This document shows, piece after piece, positions 53,857 through 63,568 of a stretch of DNA of 64,000 bases. The notes beneath the pieces are model-generated. The model had not been told where the DNA came from and made no database searches. It saw only the letters and a program-made list of their open reading frames with translations. How positions within the stretch are numbered: position 1 is the stretch's first letter; every line of letters starts with the position of its first letter. The stretch comes from Nitrosomonas sp. (GTDB taxonomy: Bacteria > Pseudomonadota > Gammaproteobacteria > Burkholderiales > Nitrosomonadaceae): NCBI RefSeq assembly GCF_020852615.1, contig NZ_JADZAJ010000017.1, positions 1 through 64,000 of the forward strand. Direction: 5' to 3'. The position numbers and the translations under genes are program-made.

Positions 53857-54953
53857 GCCGGATTCTGGCTCCGATCAGGACATATCTGTTTTTCACTGAT
53901 ACTGGCAACCCCAGTCAGTGCCATGGTCATTTCCAGTTCATCCCGTAACAAACGGATGATGTGCGCCACACCCAGTGCCCCTGCTGCTGCCAGCCCCCAG
54001 ATATAGGGGCGACCGGTCATGACCGCATCTGCACCCAGAGCGAGTGCCTTGTAGACATCCCGTCCGCTGCGGATGCCGCTGTCAAACAGAACCTTGCCCC
54101 GGCCGGAAACGACGCTGGCGATTTGTGGTAAACAGTCAAGGCTGGCCGGGGCACCATCCAGCACCCGTCCGCCGTGGTTGGAAACGATCAGTCCATCGCA
54201 TCCCAGATTGACTGTTTTTTCGGCATCTTCCGGGTGCAGAATGCCCTTGACCAGCAAAGGTAATGAGGTTTGCTCCCGTAGCCAGGCAAGATCTTCCCAG
54301 CGTGGTGCCTGCGTCATCCAGCCATCAAACACCTGACTTTGCCGGGATGAGAATGCTGGAAGTGGAGCCGGATCATCCAGATTTACCGACCGGACACCGG
54401 CAGGCAGCCGGATGGTAGCCTGTTTGACCGGCGCATCTACCGTAAACACAATTGCCCGATAGCCTGCGGCAACGGCTCGCTGCAGCAGTTTCAGTGTTCT
54501 CTGGCGATCTTCCTGCCAGTACAGTTGAAACCATAAAGGTTGCCCGGCTGCACTGATAATATCTTCCAGTGTTTGGCTGGCCAGGCTGCTGACGCAGAAC
54601 TGCCCTTCCTGTGCGCTGGCGGCCATAGCGCTGGCAGATTCTCCATGTGAGTGATACAGGCGCTGATAGGCGAGGGGAGCGAGGATGATCGGGTGGGCCA
54701 GTGCCTGACCAAACAGGGTGATATGGGTATGGCCACCGCGCACATCGGCCAGCGGACGCGGCATGAGATGAATAGGATCAAATGCCCGGAGATTGGCTTG
54801 CAGACTTGTGTTATTACCACTGCCATCTTCCAGGTAACGCCATATTTCCGGCTGCAGGCGCTCTCTGGCTAAAGGCAGGTAATCGGCTGCGCTGTGTATC
54901 CCGTCCGGGATGGCTGAGAGTTTGGGTAAGAGCTCGTTCATTCTGGCCGGCAT
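53853..54953 (-). CDS. FMN-dependent alpha-hydroxy acid oxidase/dehydrogenase
   Basis: A 366-residue TIM-barrel flavoenzyme of the lactate/glycolate oxidase family. FMN and substrate residues are seen in LAPLAYQRLYHSHGE, VFTVDAPV, LPLLVKGILHPED (Lys) and IVSNHGGRVLDGAPA (His and Arg), with FDSGIRSGRDVYKALALGADAVMTGRP at the end. It is third in a minus-strand operon after the TonB receptor and PiuC, 8 bp behind PiuC, hinting that its hydroxy-acid substrate relates to siderophore turnover. M at 54941 is an alternative start. Confidence 0.88.
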   Translation of the reverse strand: MPARMNELLPKLSAIPDGIHSAADYLPLARERLQPEIWRYLEDGSGNNTSLQANLRAFDPIHLMPRPLADVRGGHTHITLFGQALAHPIILAPLAYQRLYHSHGESASAMAASAQEGQFCVSSLASQTLEDIISAAGQPLWFQLYWQEDRQRTLKLLQRAVAAGYRAIVFTVDAPVKQATIRLPAGVRSVNLDDPAPLPAFSSRQSQVFDGWMTQAPRWEDLAWLREQTSLPLLVKGILHPEDAEKTVNLGCDGLIVSNHGGRVLDGAPASLDCLPQIASVVSGRGKVLFDSGIRSGRDVYKALALGADAVMTGRPYIWGLAAAGALGVAHIIRLLRDELEMTMALTGVASISEKQICPDRSQNPA

Positions 54954-54961
54954 ATTATTTT

Positions 54962-55645
54962 TCAGCTTTCAGCCCATTGTCGTAGCAGATTGTGGTAGGT
55001 GCCCGTCAGGCTGACAACAGCTTCGGTTTCACCAATGTTTTGGCGCAGTTGCAGCAGGGCTATATCCATTTCATACAGTAGACGGCGCTGATTGGGGTCA
55101 CGCACCATGCTTTGAATAAACATGAAGCAGGCAATCCGTTCACCGCGCGTGACCGGTGTGACCTGATGAACAGAAGAAGAAGGGTAGATCACCATGCTGC
55201 CGGCCTGCAGCTTCACGCCATGCTGACCGAAGGTGTCGTTGACTACCAGTTCACCACCTTCGTATGTGTCGGGATCAGACAGGAACAAGGTAGCGGAGAT
55301 GTCTGAGCGAATATAGCCGCCATCTTCCGGCAAAATGCGCATGGCATTATCTACATGGAAGCCATAATGGTTGGTTGCGCCGCTGTAGCGGTTGAAGAAT
55401 GGCGGCATGATTTTGTTTGGCAGAGTTGCCGTGAAGAACAGGGCATTACGGTTCAATGCCCCTAACACCAGTCTGCGTAACGCTGCTATTTGCGGGGCAT
55501 CTTCCGGCAGTTGCTGGTTGTTTTTGACTTGTGCCGCCTGGGTGCCGGCGGTTATCAGACCACTCACCCAGGCAGACTCAGTCAGCAGTTTTTGTGCTGT
55601 AGCCAGTTCTTCTGCGGTTAAAACGCTGTCGATAGTCAGGAGCAC
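54962..55645 (-). CDS. piuC: PiuC-type Fe(II)/2-oxoglutarate-dependent dioxygenase
   Basis: A 227-residue PKHX-type hydroxylase. Metal ligands are in YGFHVDNAM (His-x-Asp) near residue 98 and SSSVHQVTPV (His) near 160, with the 2-oxoglutarate Arg in TRGERIACFMF. PiuC homologues are co-transcribed with catecholate siderophore receptors (Fiu/PiuA), exactly as here: the TonB receptor ends 25 bp upstream. It probably hydroxylates a siderophore-related or protein substrate. Confidence 0.93.
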   Translation of the reverse strand: MLLTIDSVLTAEELATAQKLLTESAWVSGLITAGTQAAQVKNNQQLPEDAPQIAALRRLVLGALNRNALFFTATLPNKIMPPFFNRYSGATNHYGFHVDNAMRILPEDGGYIRSDISATLFLSDPDTYEGGELVVNDTFGQHGVKLQAGSMVIYPSSSVHQVTPVTRGERIACFMFIQSMVRDPNQRRLLYEMDIALLQLRQNIGETEAVVSLTGTYHNLLRQWAES

Positions 55646-55670
55646 CTGATTGACTCTATTTCCGGTTAAA

Positions 55671-57857
55671 TTAAAACCTGTACTCAGCCGTCATGATAAC
55701 CCTGCGACGCAGCCCTGGTATCACAAATGGCCCGTTGTCATAGATGGCATCATAGTAAGTCGTATTGAATATATTCTGCACATTCAGTCGCATGGCCCAC
55801 TTTGGTTGTTCGTAGGCAACCATTGCATCCCAGCGCATGTAGGCAGGCGCGGTATTGGGATGGAATTTGGTTCCACCCGGCAGTGTGGGAATCGGTCCGG
55901 TACCGGTCGGGCTGTAACCATAACGCTTGCCTTTGACCTCAACACCACCTCCCACTTTCCAGCCGTAAGGCAGTTTGTAGGTAGTCCACAGGTTGAAAGC
56001 ATAAGGAGGCGTGTTGCGTGCGCGTTTTCCCTTATATTCCGGGTTTGCTGAGGTAAGAGCACCTGTTGTGGGGTTGACATTGACAGCTACTTCCCGGATT
56101 TCCGGGTTCATTATAGCGAGACCGGAAAAGACTTCCCAGTTTGAGGTAATGCGACCTGCCAGCTCCAGCTCGATGCCATCGGTGCGGCGCTTTTTGGTAA
56201 GGATGGCCGCTGTAGATTCGAGGTCAGTATTACGTTCCCATTGTTTGTCGGCACGATACAGGGCGGTACGCAGGGCCAGATCACCATCAAACAGCAGCCA
56301 TTTTGCGCCAACTTCCTTGACTTGACTGCGTTCCGGCGGGAGAGGCGTAACGCTGAGCTGATACAGATCGGCGGTTGGGCTGAATGAATCGCTGTATGCG
56401 ATATAGAAATGTGACTGATCTGAAAAATGGTAAGACAGAGCGCCACGCATGCTCCATTCACCATAATTCAGTTTGGGAGAGGTAGTGCTGCTATATTTTG
56501 CGTCCATCTGATCGCGTCGCCCACCCAGCGTGACTTTCCATTTGGGGATAAATTCGATCGTATCCTGTGCGTACACCGCATAAGAATTAGAATTGAATTC
56601 GACTGGCACTGCGCCAGGGTTAGTTTTGTTAGGCCGGAACAGTGGCGGGTTAGCTACGGTTGTTCCCCCAAAATTCAATAAGGTGCTGCGAAAACTGTCT
56701 TCATTGAGGTATTCCCCGCCAACCAGAAATTCATGATTCATGCCGAACAGCTTGAAACGATGGTTGTAATCTGTTTGTACGGTTATTGTTTTGTAATCTG
56801 AGTAACGGGTTTGATTGCCCCCAGTGACAGCTAATGCACTGGGAGGGAGAGTGGTTTGCGGAGTTTTTGCCCAGTAGCTGCGTTCATAATCGGCGTAACG
56901 TACCTGTGTGCGCCATTCACTGGCGGGTGAAAAGCGATGAGTAAAAGTGGCAGTCGAGATATTGGCCGTGCCTTTGTCAAAATTGTTGTTGGTACCCCAG
57001 TAATATTTCACCGGGAATTTTTCCTGTGGTCTGCGTGTTGCGCTGTCGAAACTTACACCGTAGTCTGGTTTGTCATCCACTGTTGTGCGGATGTGGCTCA
57101 AAATAAATTCGTTACTGGTGTTGAGCCCGATCCCCAAACTGGCGGCAAAGCCATCGCGATCCAGACCCGGACTGTCGTTGGCAGCCGGATTTTTACGCCA
57201 GCTGCCCTCGGTACGTTTCATCCCATTGAAACGGAAGGCGATGGTGTCAGTGATCTGTTTGTTGAAATCACCGGTCATCTCATAATAACCGTACATGCCG
57301 ACGCTGCCGGTGATCCTGCCCTTGTCTCCCAGATGTGGCACCTTGCTGACCTGGTTGATTACTCCGCCGGCCTGACCACGCCCGAACAGCATCGCACCGG
57401 CACCACGCAGTACATCAATCTGCTCCAGGTAGAATGTTTCACGGTTGTACTGGGCGGTATCGCGGATGCCATCCAGATACATGTCACCAAAGGTATAGAA
57501 GCCGCGCAGCATCATGTTGTCCCCGGCACGTCCGCCTTCGGCAGCATTGAAAGTCAGGCCGGCGACGTTGCGCAGTGCATCCTTGAGTGAGCTGACCTGC
57601 TGATCCTGCATCAGCTGGCTGGTAACAGTCGTGACTGCCTGCGGGATGTCGTGCGGATCCTGCAATGTTTTGCCAACACGGGTAGTGGTGGCGCGATAAC
57701 CATCTTTCGGAACCTCAGCGTTAGCCTCGACTTTAATGGTAGGAAGAACAGTGGCTTGGGGGGAATCATCTCCTTCTGCGGCAAAGGCGCTGATTGACAG
57801 CCCGCCGGCCATGAGCGCAGCACCGAGAGGGAGTAGTGTTTTGTGCGGTTGTGGCAT
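55671..57857 (-). CDS. TonB-dependent siderophore receptor (Fiu/PiuA-like)
   Basis: A 728-residue outer-membrane receptor. A signal peptide ends in ISAFA, the plug domain has TTRVGKTLQDPHDIPQAVT, MMLRGFYTFGDMYLDG and EQIDVLRGAGAMLFGRGQAGG, and the barrel ends with the outer-membrane C-terminus RRVIMTAEYRF. It binds iron-siderophore complexes and imports them with TonB energy; pairing with piuC suggests catecholates. A Fur box about 170 bases upstream makes it iron-repressed. It heads the operon with piuC and the FMN oxidase. Confidence 0.93.
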   Translation of the reverse strand: MPQPHKTLLPLGAALMAGGLSISAFAAEGDDSPQATVLPTIKVEANAEVPKDGYRATTTRVGKTLQDPHDIPQAVTTVTSQLMQDQQVSSLKDALRNVAGLTFNAAEGGRAGDNMMLRGFYTFGDMYLDGIRDTAQYNRETFYLEQIDVLRGAGAMLFGRGQAGGVINQVSKVPHLGDKGRITGSVGMYGYYEMTGDFNKQITDTIAFRFNGMKRTEGSWRKNPAANDSPGLDRDGFAASLGIGLNTSNEFILSHIRTTVDDKPDYGVSFDSATRRPQEKFPVKYYWGTNNNFDKGTANISTATFTHRFSPASEWRTQVRYADYERSYWAKTPQTTLPPSALAVTGGNQTRYSDYKTITVQTDYNHRFKLFGMNHEFLVGGEYLNEDSFRSTLLNFGGTTVANPPLFRPNKTNPGAVPVEFNSNSYAVYAQDTIEFIPKWKVTLGGRRDQMDAKYSSTTSPKLNYGEWSMRGALSYHFSDQSHFYIAYSDSFSPTADLYQLSVTPLPPERSQVKEVGAKWLLFDGDLALRTALYRADKQWERNTDLESTAAILTKKRRTDGIELELAGRITSNWEVFSGLAIMNPEIREVAVNVNPTTGALTSANPEYKGKRARNTPPYAFNLWTTYKLPYGWKVGGGVEVKGKRYGYSPTGTGPIPTLPGGTKFHPNTAPAYMRWDAMVAYEQPKWAMRLNVQNIFNTTYYDAIYDNGPFVIPGLRRRVIMTAEYRF

Positions 57858-58024
57858 TTAATTTCCTTCTGATGTAATTTTTCCGGCTGGCTGATGGCTG
57901 GCGACTGAATCCGGATTGAATCTGCTTTGCAGAAATGCTTTAACCGGAGCGTATTTATAAAAAAAGTGATTCTGTTAGCAGAATCACCGGATTACCTTCA
58001 CTACATAATTGATATAAACCTACG

Positions 58025-58043
58025 TTTAATGAGAATCATTATA
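58025..58043 (-). promoter_or_regulatory. Fur box upstream of the TonB receptor
   Basis: TTTAATGAGAATCATTATA agrees with the 19-base Fur consensus GATAATGATAATCATTATC at 15 positions, including the whole core GA-AATCATTAT apart from one base. It lies about 170 bases before the receptor start, so iron would repress the operon through Fur. Confidence 0.75.
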
Positions 58044-58207
58044 GTTAATGTTAGTGTTAATATCAATATTCTGTTAAGGACTGATCAGGCTGATCTGAAA
58101 ATCGGATGTAAATAAATCAGAGGGAGAACGTCTTTACAAAATTGGGGGCGGAAGCAGATCTGCCGTGATGCGGCAGACTGTGGCGGGTGGTGGGTTACGG
58201 GCTGGCT

Positions 58208-58234
58208 TCATCCGGCCGACGGCCGGCCGGATGA
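58208..58234. terminator. Perfect GC-rich stem-loop after the Sel1 lipoprotein gene
   Basis: TCATCCGGCC (58208-58217) pairs with GGCCGGATGA (58225-58234) around a 7-base loop, 18 bases past the Sel1 gene's stop on the minus strand. There is no T-run, so it may act as a transcript-end stabiliser or weak terminator. Confidence 0.5.
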
Positions 58235-58252
58235 TTGGATGTGGAGATATCT

Positions 58253-58942
58253 TTATTTCTTTTCGTCGACTGCCGCTTTGGATTCTGCCTGTGATGCATG
58301 GAGTGCTTCGAGATTCCTGATGGCATCCTCATTTCCCTGCGCAGCTGCTTTTTCAAGCCATTCAGTTGCTTTGGTGAAATCCTGCGCGACGCCTTCGCCG
58401 ATCAGGTACATGACACCCAGATTGTTCTGGGCATCGATATTGCCCTGTTCAGCAGATTTGGTGAATAGATCCAGCGCTTTGGCGGTATCTTTGGTAACGC
58501 CTTCACCGGTGAAATACAGCAACCCAAGGTTAAACTGAGCGCCGGCATGACCTTGTTCAGCTGCCCGGAAAAACCATCCTGCTGCCGTCTCCGGATCACG
58601 GTCCTTGACCTTTCCCTGTGCATCATGCGAAATGGCATCCCCCGAGAAATACATGGAACCCAGGCTGTTCTGTGCCTCTGCATTACCGGCTTCCGCATCT
58701 TTGCGCAGATTCAGGAAGCGTTGCTCGGGTGTGAGATCGTCATCCAATGAGGGCATGATTTTTTTCCTCAGTTCATCCTGCTCTTTTTCTGACAGTCCTT
58801 CTTTCAGCGAGGAGGGAAGCTCGCCAATGGAGGTGGATTCGTCCATCAGCGCCATTTCCGGCTTGTCTTTTCCGGTGGATTCTTTGTTGCTGCAACTGGT
58901 GATTAGCAGGAGTACTGTTAAAAGAGCGGCAATTATTTTCAT
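58253..58942 (-). CDS. Sel1-repeat lipoprotein
   Basis: 229 residues. A signal peptide ends in the lipobox LLLITSC, so it should be a membrane-anchored lipoprotein. From about residue 80 there are four Sel1-like units: GNAEAQNSLGSMYFSGDAI, GHAGAQFNLGLLYFTGEGV, GNIDAQNNLGVMYLIGEGV and a partial GNEDAIRNLEALHA. Such repeats mediate protein-protein contacts. The partner is unknown. It is read on the minus strand 32 bp downstream of dgt. Confidence 0.87.
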   Translation of the reverse strand: MKIIAALLTVLLLITSCSNKESTGKDKPEMALMDESTSIGELPSSLKEGLSEKEQDELRKKIMPSLDDDLTPEQRFLNLRKDAEAGNAEAQNSLGSMYFSGDAISHDAQGKVKDRDPETAAGWFFRAAEQGHAGAQFNLGLLYFTGEGVTKDTAKALDLFTKSAEQGNIDAQNNLGVMYLIGEGVAQDFTKATEWLEKAAAQGNEDAIRNLEALHASQAESKAAVDEKK

Positions 58943-58974
58943 GCGGTTTTCCTTTTTTGTCTGATGAAATCTGT

Positions 58975-60111
58975 TTAATTTTCGGTAATGGCAAACAGGC
59001 GCTGATATTCCTTGATTGCGTAGCGGTCGGTCATGCCGGCAATGTAATCAGCGATTGCCTGATACCCGTATTCCTGAAATTTATGCTGATACTCGGAGGG
59101 CAGTAAAGCAGGATCGGTTTCAAATGTGGCAAATAATTTCTCAACAGTATGCCGCGCTTTATTGCTCATGCGCTTGACCTGATAGTGCCGGTAGAGATTG
59201 CTGTGCAGGAAGCGTTTCAATTCCTGCTGCTGCTGTTTGATTGCATCGCTGAAACCGATCAGTACCGGCTTTTCACGCACACTGTCCGGGCTGTCCGGAG
59301 CGGCACTCCGGATGCGGGTGATGCTCTGTCCGGTCAGATCGGTTGCCAGGGTGTTGATCATGCCGCGCACGGTTTCGTGAATCAGGCGTCGCCCGGCGAT
59401 ATCCGGGTAATGCTGTTTAACATGATGCAGGTGCCGGGCAAAAATTTCGATTTCTTCAAGCTGTGCCAGGGTAATCAGACCGGAGCGTAAACCGTCGTCC
59501 ACATCGTGATTGTTGTAGGCGATTTCATCTGCCAGATTGGCGAGCTGTGCTTCCAGTGAAGGATTGTGGCCGTGTAGAAAGCGCATACCCAGCTCACCCA
59601 GCTCCGGCGCTCTGGATTTGGGGATTCTTTTCAGGATACCTTCGCGCGTTTCAAAACACAGATTTAATCCGTTGAATGCGGCATAGTGTTCTTCCAGCAC
59701 ATCGACGACACGCAGCGATTGCAGATTGTGCTCAAAGCCGCCGTACGCTTTCATGCAGTTATTCAGTGCATCCTGGCCAGCATGACCGAACGGTGTATGA
59801 CCCAGATCATGCGAGAGCGCAATCGCTTCCACCAGTTCTTCATTGAGGCCCAGATTCCGGGCAATGGAACGGCCGATCTGGGCGACTTCCAGGCTGTGAG
59901 TCAGGCGGGTGCGAAACAGATCACCTTCATGGTTGACGAATACCTGGGTTTTGTATTCCAGGCGGCGGAAAGCGGTGGAATGAATGATACGATCCCGGTC
60001 ACGCTGAAACTGGCTGCGCCCGGTTGGAAAATCTTCATGGATACGGCGGCCGCGTGAATTGGTGTCGGATACGGCATAGGGCGCCAGGCGGTTGTGCATT
60101 GTGTTATGCAT
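58975..60111 (-). CDS. dgt: dGTPase-like HD-domain triphosphohydrolase
   Basis: A 378-residue member of the deoxyguanosinetriphosphate triphosphohydrolase-like group. It has [17 protein letters not shown], the HD metal motif [29 protein letters not shown] and [15 protein letters not shown]. It hydrolyses dNTPs to nucleoside and triphosphate. The frame is open upstream to 60216 inside aroB; ATG 60111, overlapping the aroB stop by 8 bp, or ATG 60099 is likely the start. The order aroK-aroB-dgt is conserved in many betaproteobacteria. Confidence 0.92.
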   Translation of the reverse strand: MHNTMHNRLAPYAVSDTNSRGRRIHEDFPTGRSQFQRDRDRIIHSTAFRRLEYKTQVFVNHEGDLFRTRLTHSLEVAQIGRSIARNLGLNEELVEAIALSHDLGHTPFGHAGQDALNNCMKAYGGFEHNLQSLRVVDVLEEHYAAFNGLNLCFETREGILKRIPKSRAPELGELGMRFLHGHNPSLEAQLANLADEIAYNNHDVDDGLRSGLITLAQLEEIEIFARHLHHVKQHYPDIAGRRLIHETVRGMINTLATDLTGQSITRIRSAAPDSPDSVREKPVLIGFSDAIKQQQQELKRFLHSNLYRHYQVKRMSNKARHTVEKLFATFETDPALLPSEYQHKFQEYGYQAIADYIAGMTDRYAIKEYQRLFAITEN

Positions 60112-61213
60112 CGGCAACGCAGGCTGACAATGTTTCAAGCAGCAGTGGAGCGGGAACGGCATCATCCAGCGAAGCCTTGCCGATGCGATCGAGCAGGATG
60201 AAGCGGATCGCACCATCTTTCACTTTCTTGTCAAGCTGCATGGATTCCAGATAGCGATCTGGTGAGAGCCGCGGACCTTTCACCGGCAGGCCGGTGTTTT
60301 CAAACAGGCACCGGATACGATCAACATCCCTGAGAGTGATGCGTTGCAGGCGCCGGGAGAGATCCGCCGCCATGAGAGTGCCGGCAGCGACGGCTTCGCC
60401 ATGCAGCCATGATCCGTAGCCCATGGCGTTTTCGATGGCATGGCCAAAGGTATGTCCAAGATTGAGCAGCGCGCGCAGCCCGTTTTCGCGCTCATCCAGC
60501 GAAACAATTTCTGCTTTAACTTCACAGCTGCGGCGGATGGCGTAATTCATCGCTGTAGAATCACGCGCCAGCAACTGTTTGATATGGTGCTCCAGCCAGT
60601 CAAAGAATGCGGCATCATGAATCAGGCCGTATTTGATGACTTCTGCCATGCCGGCACGCAGCTCTCTATCCGGCAGAGTGGCAAGGGTAGTGGTGTCGGT
60701 TAACACCAGGCGCGGCTGATAAAAGGCACCGATCATATTTTTACCGAGCGGGTGATTGATCCCTGTCTTTCCGCCCACGGAGGAATCCACCTGTGAAAGC
60801 AGAGTGGTGGGGATTTGAATGAAGGGGACACCACGTAAATAAGTGGCGGCGGCAAACCCGGTCAGATCGCCAATGACTCCGCCCCCGAGTGCAATCAGGG
60901 GTGTTTTGCGTTCGCAGCGATGTTCCAGCAGTGCATCGAAAATCAGATTGAGCGTTTCCCGGTTTTTGTACTGTTCACCATCGGGCAGGATGATTGCAAA
61001 GGTTTCCACCTGATGTGCGGCGAGGGCAGTACGCAGCTTCTCCAGATAAAGCGGAGCGACAGTGGTGTTGGTAACGATCGCCGCTTTTTTGCCTGGCAGG
61101 TGGGGAAGCAGCAAATCCATCCGGGAGAGCAACCCCTGCCCGATATGAATAGTGTAACCGCGGTTCTCCGGGGCAGCATCAAGTGCTACGTTAACTGATT
61201 CGATAGCATTCAT
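60104..61213 (-). CDS. aroB: 3-dehydroquinate synthase
   Basis: A 369-residue NAD- and metal-dependent shikimate pathway enzyme. It has [63 protein letters not shown] and the metal His in [11 protein letters not shown]. Downstream it overlaps dgt by 8 bp; aroK lies about 100 bp upstream. Confidence 0.96.
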   Translation of the reverse strand: MNAIESVNVALDAAPENRGYTIHIGQGLLSRMDLLLPHLPGKKAAIVTNTTVAPLYLEKLRTALAAHQVETFAIILPDGEQYKNRETLNLIFDALLEHRCERKTPLIALGGGVIGDLTGFAAATYLRGVPFIQIPTTLLSQVDSSVGGKTGINHPLGKNMIGAFYQPRLVLTDTTTLATLPDRELRAGMAEVIKYGLIHDAAFFDWLEHHIKQLLARDSTAMNYAIRRSCEVKAEIVSLDERENGLRALLNLGHTFGHAIENAMGYGSWLHGEAVAAGTLMAADLSRRLQRITLRDVDRIRCLFENTGLPVKGPRLSPDRYLESMQLDKKVKDGAIRFILLDRIGKASLDDAVPAPLLLETLSACVADA

Positions 61214-61311
61214 ATCACGTTCTTTCAGGTTGTCGGTGAGCGGGGTAAATCACGCTGGATTTTGTCAGATTTTGTATGCAGTGGCAGCGCCGGGAATGAA
61301 GCAGCTGACTG

Positions 61312-61902
61312 TTATTCTATCTGCGTCGTAATCAATTTCAGATTGAACTGACGCAATTTCTGGATCAGCTGCTGTACAAAGGCACGGGCGCTTTGCCGGC
61401 CGCTGTCCATGATGATATGCGCAGTTTCACGGTAGAGCGGGTCGCGCTGGGTAAATAATTCAAGCAATCTGGCATGTACATTGCCTGTTTGCAGCAGTGG
61501 CCGGTTTTTATCCTGATGTGTGCGGCGACGCAATTCAGTAACAGGGGCACACAAATAAACCACGGTGCCATGCTGACGTAACAGGGCACGATTTTCCGGG
61601 AGCAGTATCGCTCCTCCCCCGGTAGCCAGCACGATATTCTGTTGTCTGACGATATCGCGTAATACTTCACTTTCACGTTTGCGGAAACCGGCTTCACCCT
61701 CTATTTCGAAGATGACGGGTATTCCCACACCGGTGCGCTGCTGGATTTCGTGATCGACATCGATGAAAGTTTTGCCGACGAGGTTCGCCAGTAATTTACC
61801 CACCGTGGTTTTTCCGGCTCCCATCATCCCGATCAGGATAATGTTGCCCGGTATGAACCCGATATCAGAATTTTTTGTGGTTGGCGTTTTGCTGCGTTGC
61901 AT
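61312..61902 (-). CDS. aroK: Shikimate kinase
   Basis: A 196-residue kinase of the shikimate pathway with P-loop IGMMGAGKTTVGKLLA near residue 24, DVDHEIQQRTG, LATGGGAILLPENR and RTHQDKNRPLL. The frame is open far upstream (to 62118), but ATG 61902 gives the normal N-terminus; a second start near residue 10 is possible. First gene of the aroK-aroB-dgt group. Confidence 0.94.
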   Translation of the reverse strand: MQRSKTPTTKNSDIGFIPGNIILIGMMGAGKTTVGKLLANLVGKTFIDVDHEIQQRTGVGIPVIFEIEGEAGFRKRESEVLRDIVRQQNIVLATGGGAILLPENRALLRQHGTVVYLCAPVTELRRRTHQDKNRPLLQTGNVHARLLELFTQRDPLYRETAHIIMDSGRQSARAFVQQLIQKLRQFNLKLITTQIE

Positions 61903-61958
61903 GCAGCAATTGTAAAGGGATTCCGGCCAGATTACAGATATTCCTGTGCATCCGGTAT

Positions 61959-63206
61959 CTATTGCACAAGATTTTTTGTTGGTGACAATCTTCTTAGAAC
62001 CAGGGACTCTGCTGTTAATGCTGCCATTACTATCATGATCGGCATAACGGGTTCGCGGTAGCGGAATATGACATAAAACAGCATATGTACGGCTGTATAG
62101 CTGCAAATCGCCAGCCATAGAATCAAAAGCTGTTTATTTCTAAGCGCTTTAATCAGTAAAGTGGCCAGTGCTGCGGCAACTATGACAATAAACTGAATAA
62201 GCCAAGAAATACGGATAATTTTTTCAATCGGTGATTGTTCGCCTTTTCCTTCATGAACAGGTGGAGTCCAGAAATAAACAGCCTTCTTTGCGGCCAAAGT
62301 TAAGAAATCAACCGGGTGATCCTTTATCCAGGCAATAGCCTCCTGTTTCAGGGTTTCAGAAGCCTGAGCCTCGCCAATTTTTCGTAAATCTTCCCATGTA
62401 GAACCGCGAGGTGTATCTGCTATGGAAACAAAATATCCTGTAGCCGCGGGATTGTTGCCAAGATAGAGGTTAAAGCCGCCATTCGTATTCATAACCGGTG
62501 AGCCGATAACGGATGCATTTCTTATCATCCATGGCGCAGAAACTGCTGTTGCTATGGCAAAAACAAGTGTCATAAAAGTAGCTTTTCTGAATGTTGTCGT
62601 AGGCGCTAAAATCAATGCCAGGGTGACGGCAGCAGCCAGAGATAATGCCGCATTTCCTGTTAGGGCCAGCAGACCGAATAATATCCCGCATCCTGCTGCC
62701 GTTTTTTTTGAGGGCTGATGCGCTAATCGTAGGGCGCACCATATGGCTCCCAACATAAGCGGGGTCATTAAGTTTTCTTTCAAAATGTATACCGCGTATA
62801 CCCCTGTTGGCAGATACAGCGCCAGGATCCCTGCCGCTGTGAGCCGCCCAATCTTTCCAGCACCTGCTTCTTTGGCAGTCAGATAGCAGAGAATAATTGC
62901 TATACCTCCCAGAAGCATATTGCAGATACGCGCGGCAAAAATGTTTTCGCCAAAAAAGAAAAATACAGGAGCCAGGATAAATAAAGGGTAACCGACGTTA
63001 TACATCGCGTAATTACCCATATTATCTTTAATCCCGTCCCCGTTTATCAGGTTAAGTGCCATGCTTATGTAGGCGAGTTCATCCCCTCCATTAGATTCAT
63101 GATTAAGGCTGAATATGGCGGCTGTCCTCAGAAGAAAGCCAGCACACAGGATCAAAACCAGCCAGAGCCCATCTCCTTTAAATAGTTTTGCTATTTTCTG
63201 AGTCAT
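61959..63206 (-). CDS. Membrane glycosyltransferase (GT39/ArnT-like, lipid-linked sugar donor)
   Basis: A 415-residue membrane protein with about ten hydrophobic segments. The periplasmic loop after the first segment reads NHESNGGDELAYISMALNLI, whose acidic pair matches the catalytic loop of GT-C enzymes of the PMT/ArnT type; YPLFILAPVFFFFG follows. It probably moves a sugar from a polyprenyl carrier to an acceptor outside the inner membrane. ATG 63206 overlaps the stop of the small flippase-like gene by one base (TGATG). Confidence 0.82.
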   Translation of the reverse strand: MTQKIAKLFKGDGLWLVLILCAGFLLRTAAIFSLNHESNGGDELAYISMALNLINGDGIKDNMGNYAMYNVGYPLFILAPVFFFFGENIFAARICNMLLGGIAIILCYLTAKEAGAGKIGRLTAAGILALYLPTGVYAVYILKENLMTPLMLGAIWCALRLAHQPSKKTAAGCGILFGLLALTGNAALSLAAAVTLALILAPTTTFRKATFMTLVFAIATAVSAPWMIRNASVIGSPVMNTNGGFNLYLGNNPAATGYFVSIADTPRGSTWEDLRKIGEAQASETLKQEAIAWIKDHPVDFLTLAAKKAVYFWTPPVHEGKGEQSPIEKIIRISWLIQFIVIVAAALATLLIKALRNKQLLILWLAICSYTAVHMLFYVIFRYREPVMPIMIVMAALTAESLVLRRLSPTKNLVQ

Positions 63207-63568
63207 CAACTTTTTCCCACCAGAAATACTCCCGTACAAATTAATACAACACCCACTACACGGAGGAGCGAGATCTGTTCGCCCAATAAATAACCTACGA
63301 TAATAGTAAAGACAAAACCTAATCCTACTAACGGGTAGGCTTTGCTCACATCCCACTTGGAAAGTACGCTAAGCCAGACAATTGCTCCCAAGCCGTAAAG
63401 CAAAAATCCTGTGAGAACATATTTATCCAAAAAAATACAAAAAGTTCGAAATGAATATGGCTGGGCAAGCAGGGTTTTAACACTTTCTCCTGATATTCCC
63501 ATTTTCAAGGAAAATTGTGCAGCCACAGAAAATACGATACTCAGAATTGCAATAAAAAATGTTTTCAT
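63206..63568 (-). CDS. Small EamA/SMR-type membrane protein (flippase-like, ArnF-like)
   Basis: 120 residues with four membrane segments, the size of a half-DMT or SMR protein. It contains LTGFLLYGLGAIVWLSVLS and VSKAYPLVGLGFVFTIIVG, common in ArnE/ArnF-like flippase subunits that move polyprenyl-linked sugars across the membrane. ATG 63568 overlaps the UbiA gene's stop (ATGA) and has a normal start into the first helix; the frame upstream is inside UbiA. It sits between UbiA and the glycosyltransferase. Confidence 0.8.
   Translation of the reverse strand: MKTFFIAILSIVFSVAAQFSLKMGISGESVKTLLAQPYSFRTFCIFLDKYVLTGFLLYGLGAIVWLSVLSKWDVSKAYPLVGLGFVFTIIVGYLLGEQISLLRVVGVVLICTGVFLVGKS

Larger units (their letters stand above)
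57858..58252 (-). other. 395-base regulatory gap upstream of the TonB receptor operon
   Basis: It holds the Fur-box-like site at 58025-58043 and a GC-rich stem at 58208-58234, both listed separately. The remainder is AT-rich (57940-58120) with no open frame of note, in keeping with a long leader or promoter region. Confidence 0.5.

Noticed and set aside
56937..57590. 217-codon open frame antisense to the TonB receptor
   Set aside because: The opposite strand encodes clear receptor motifs throughout this stretch; no independent domain or ribosome-binding site is seen.
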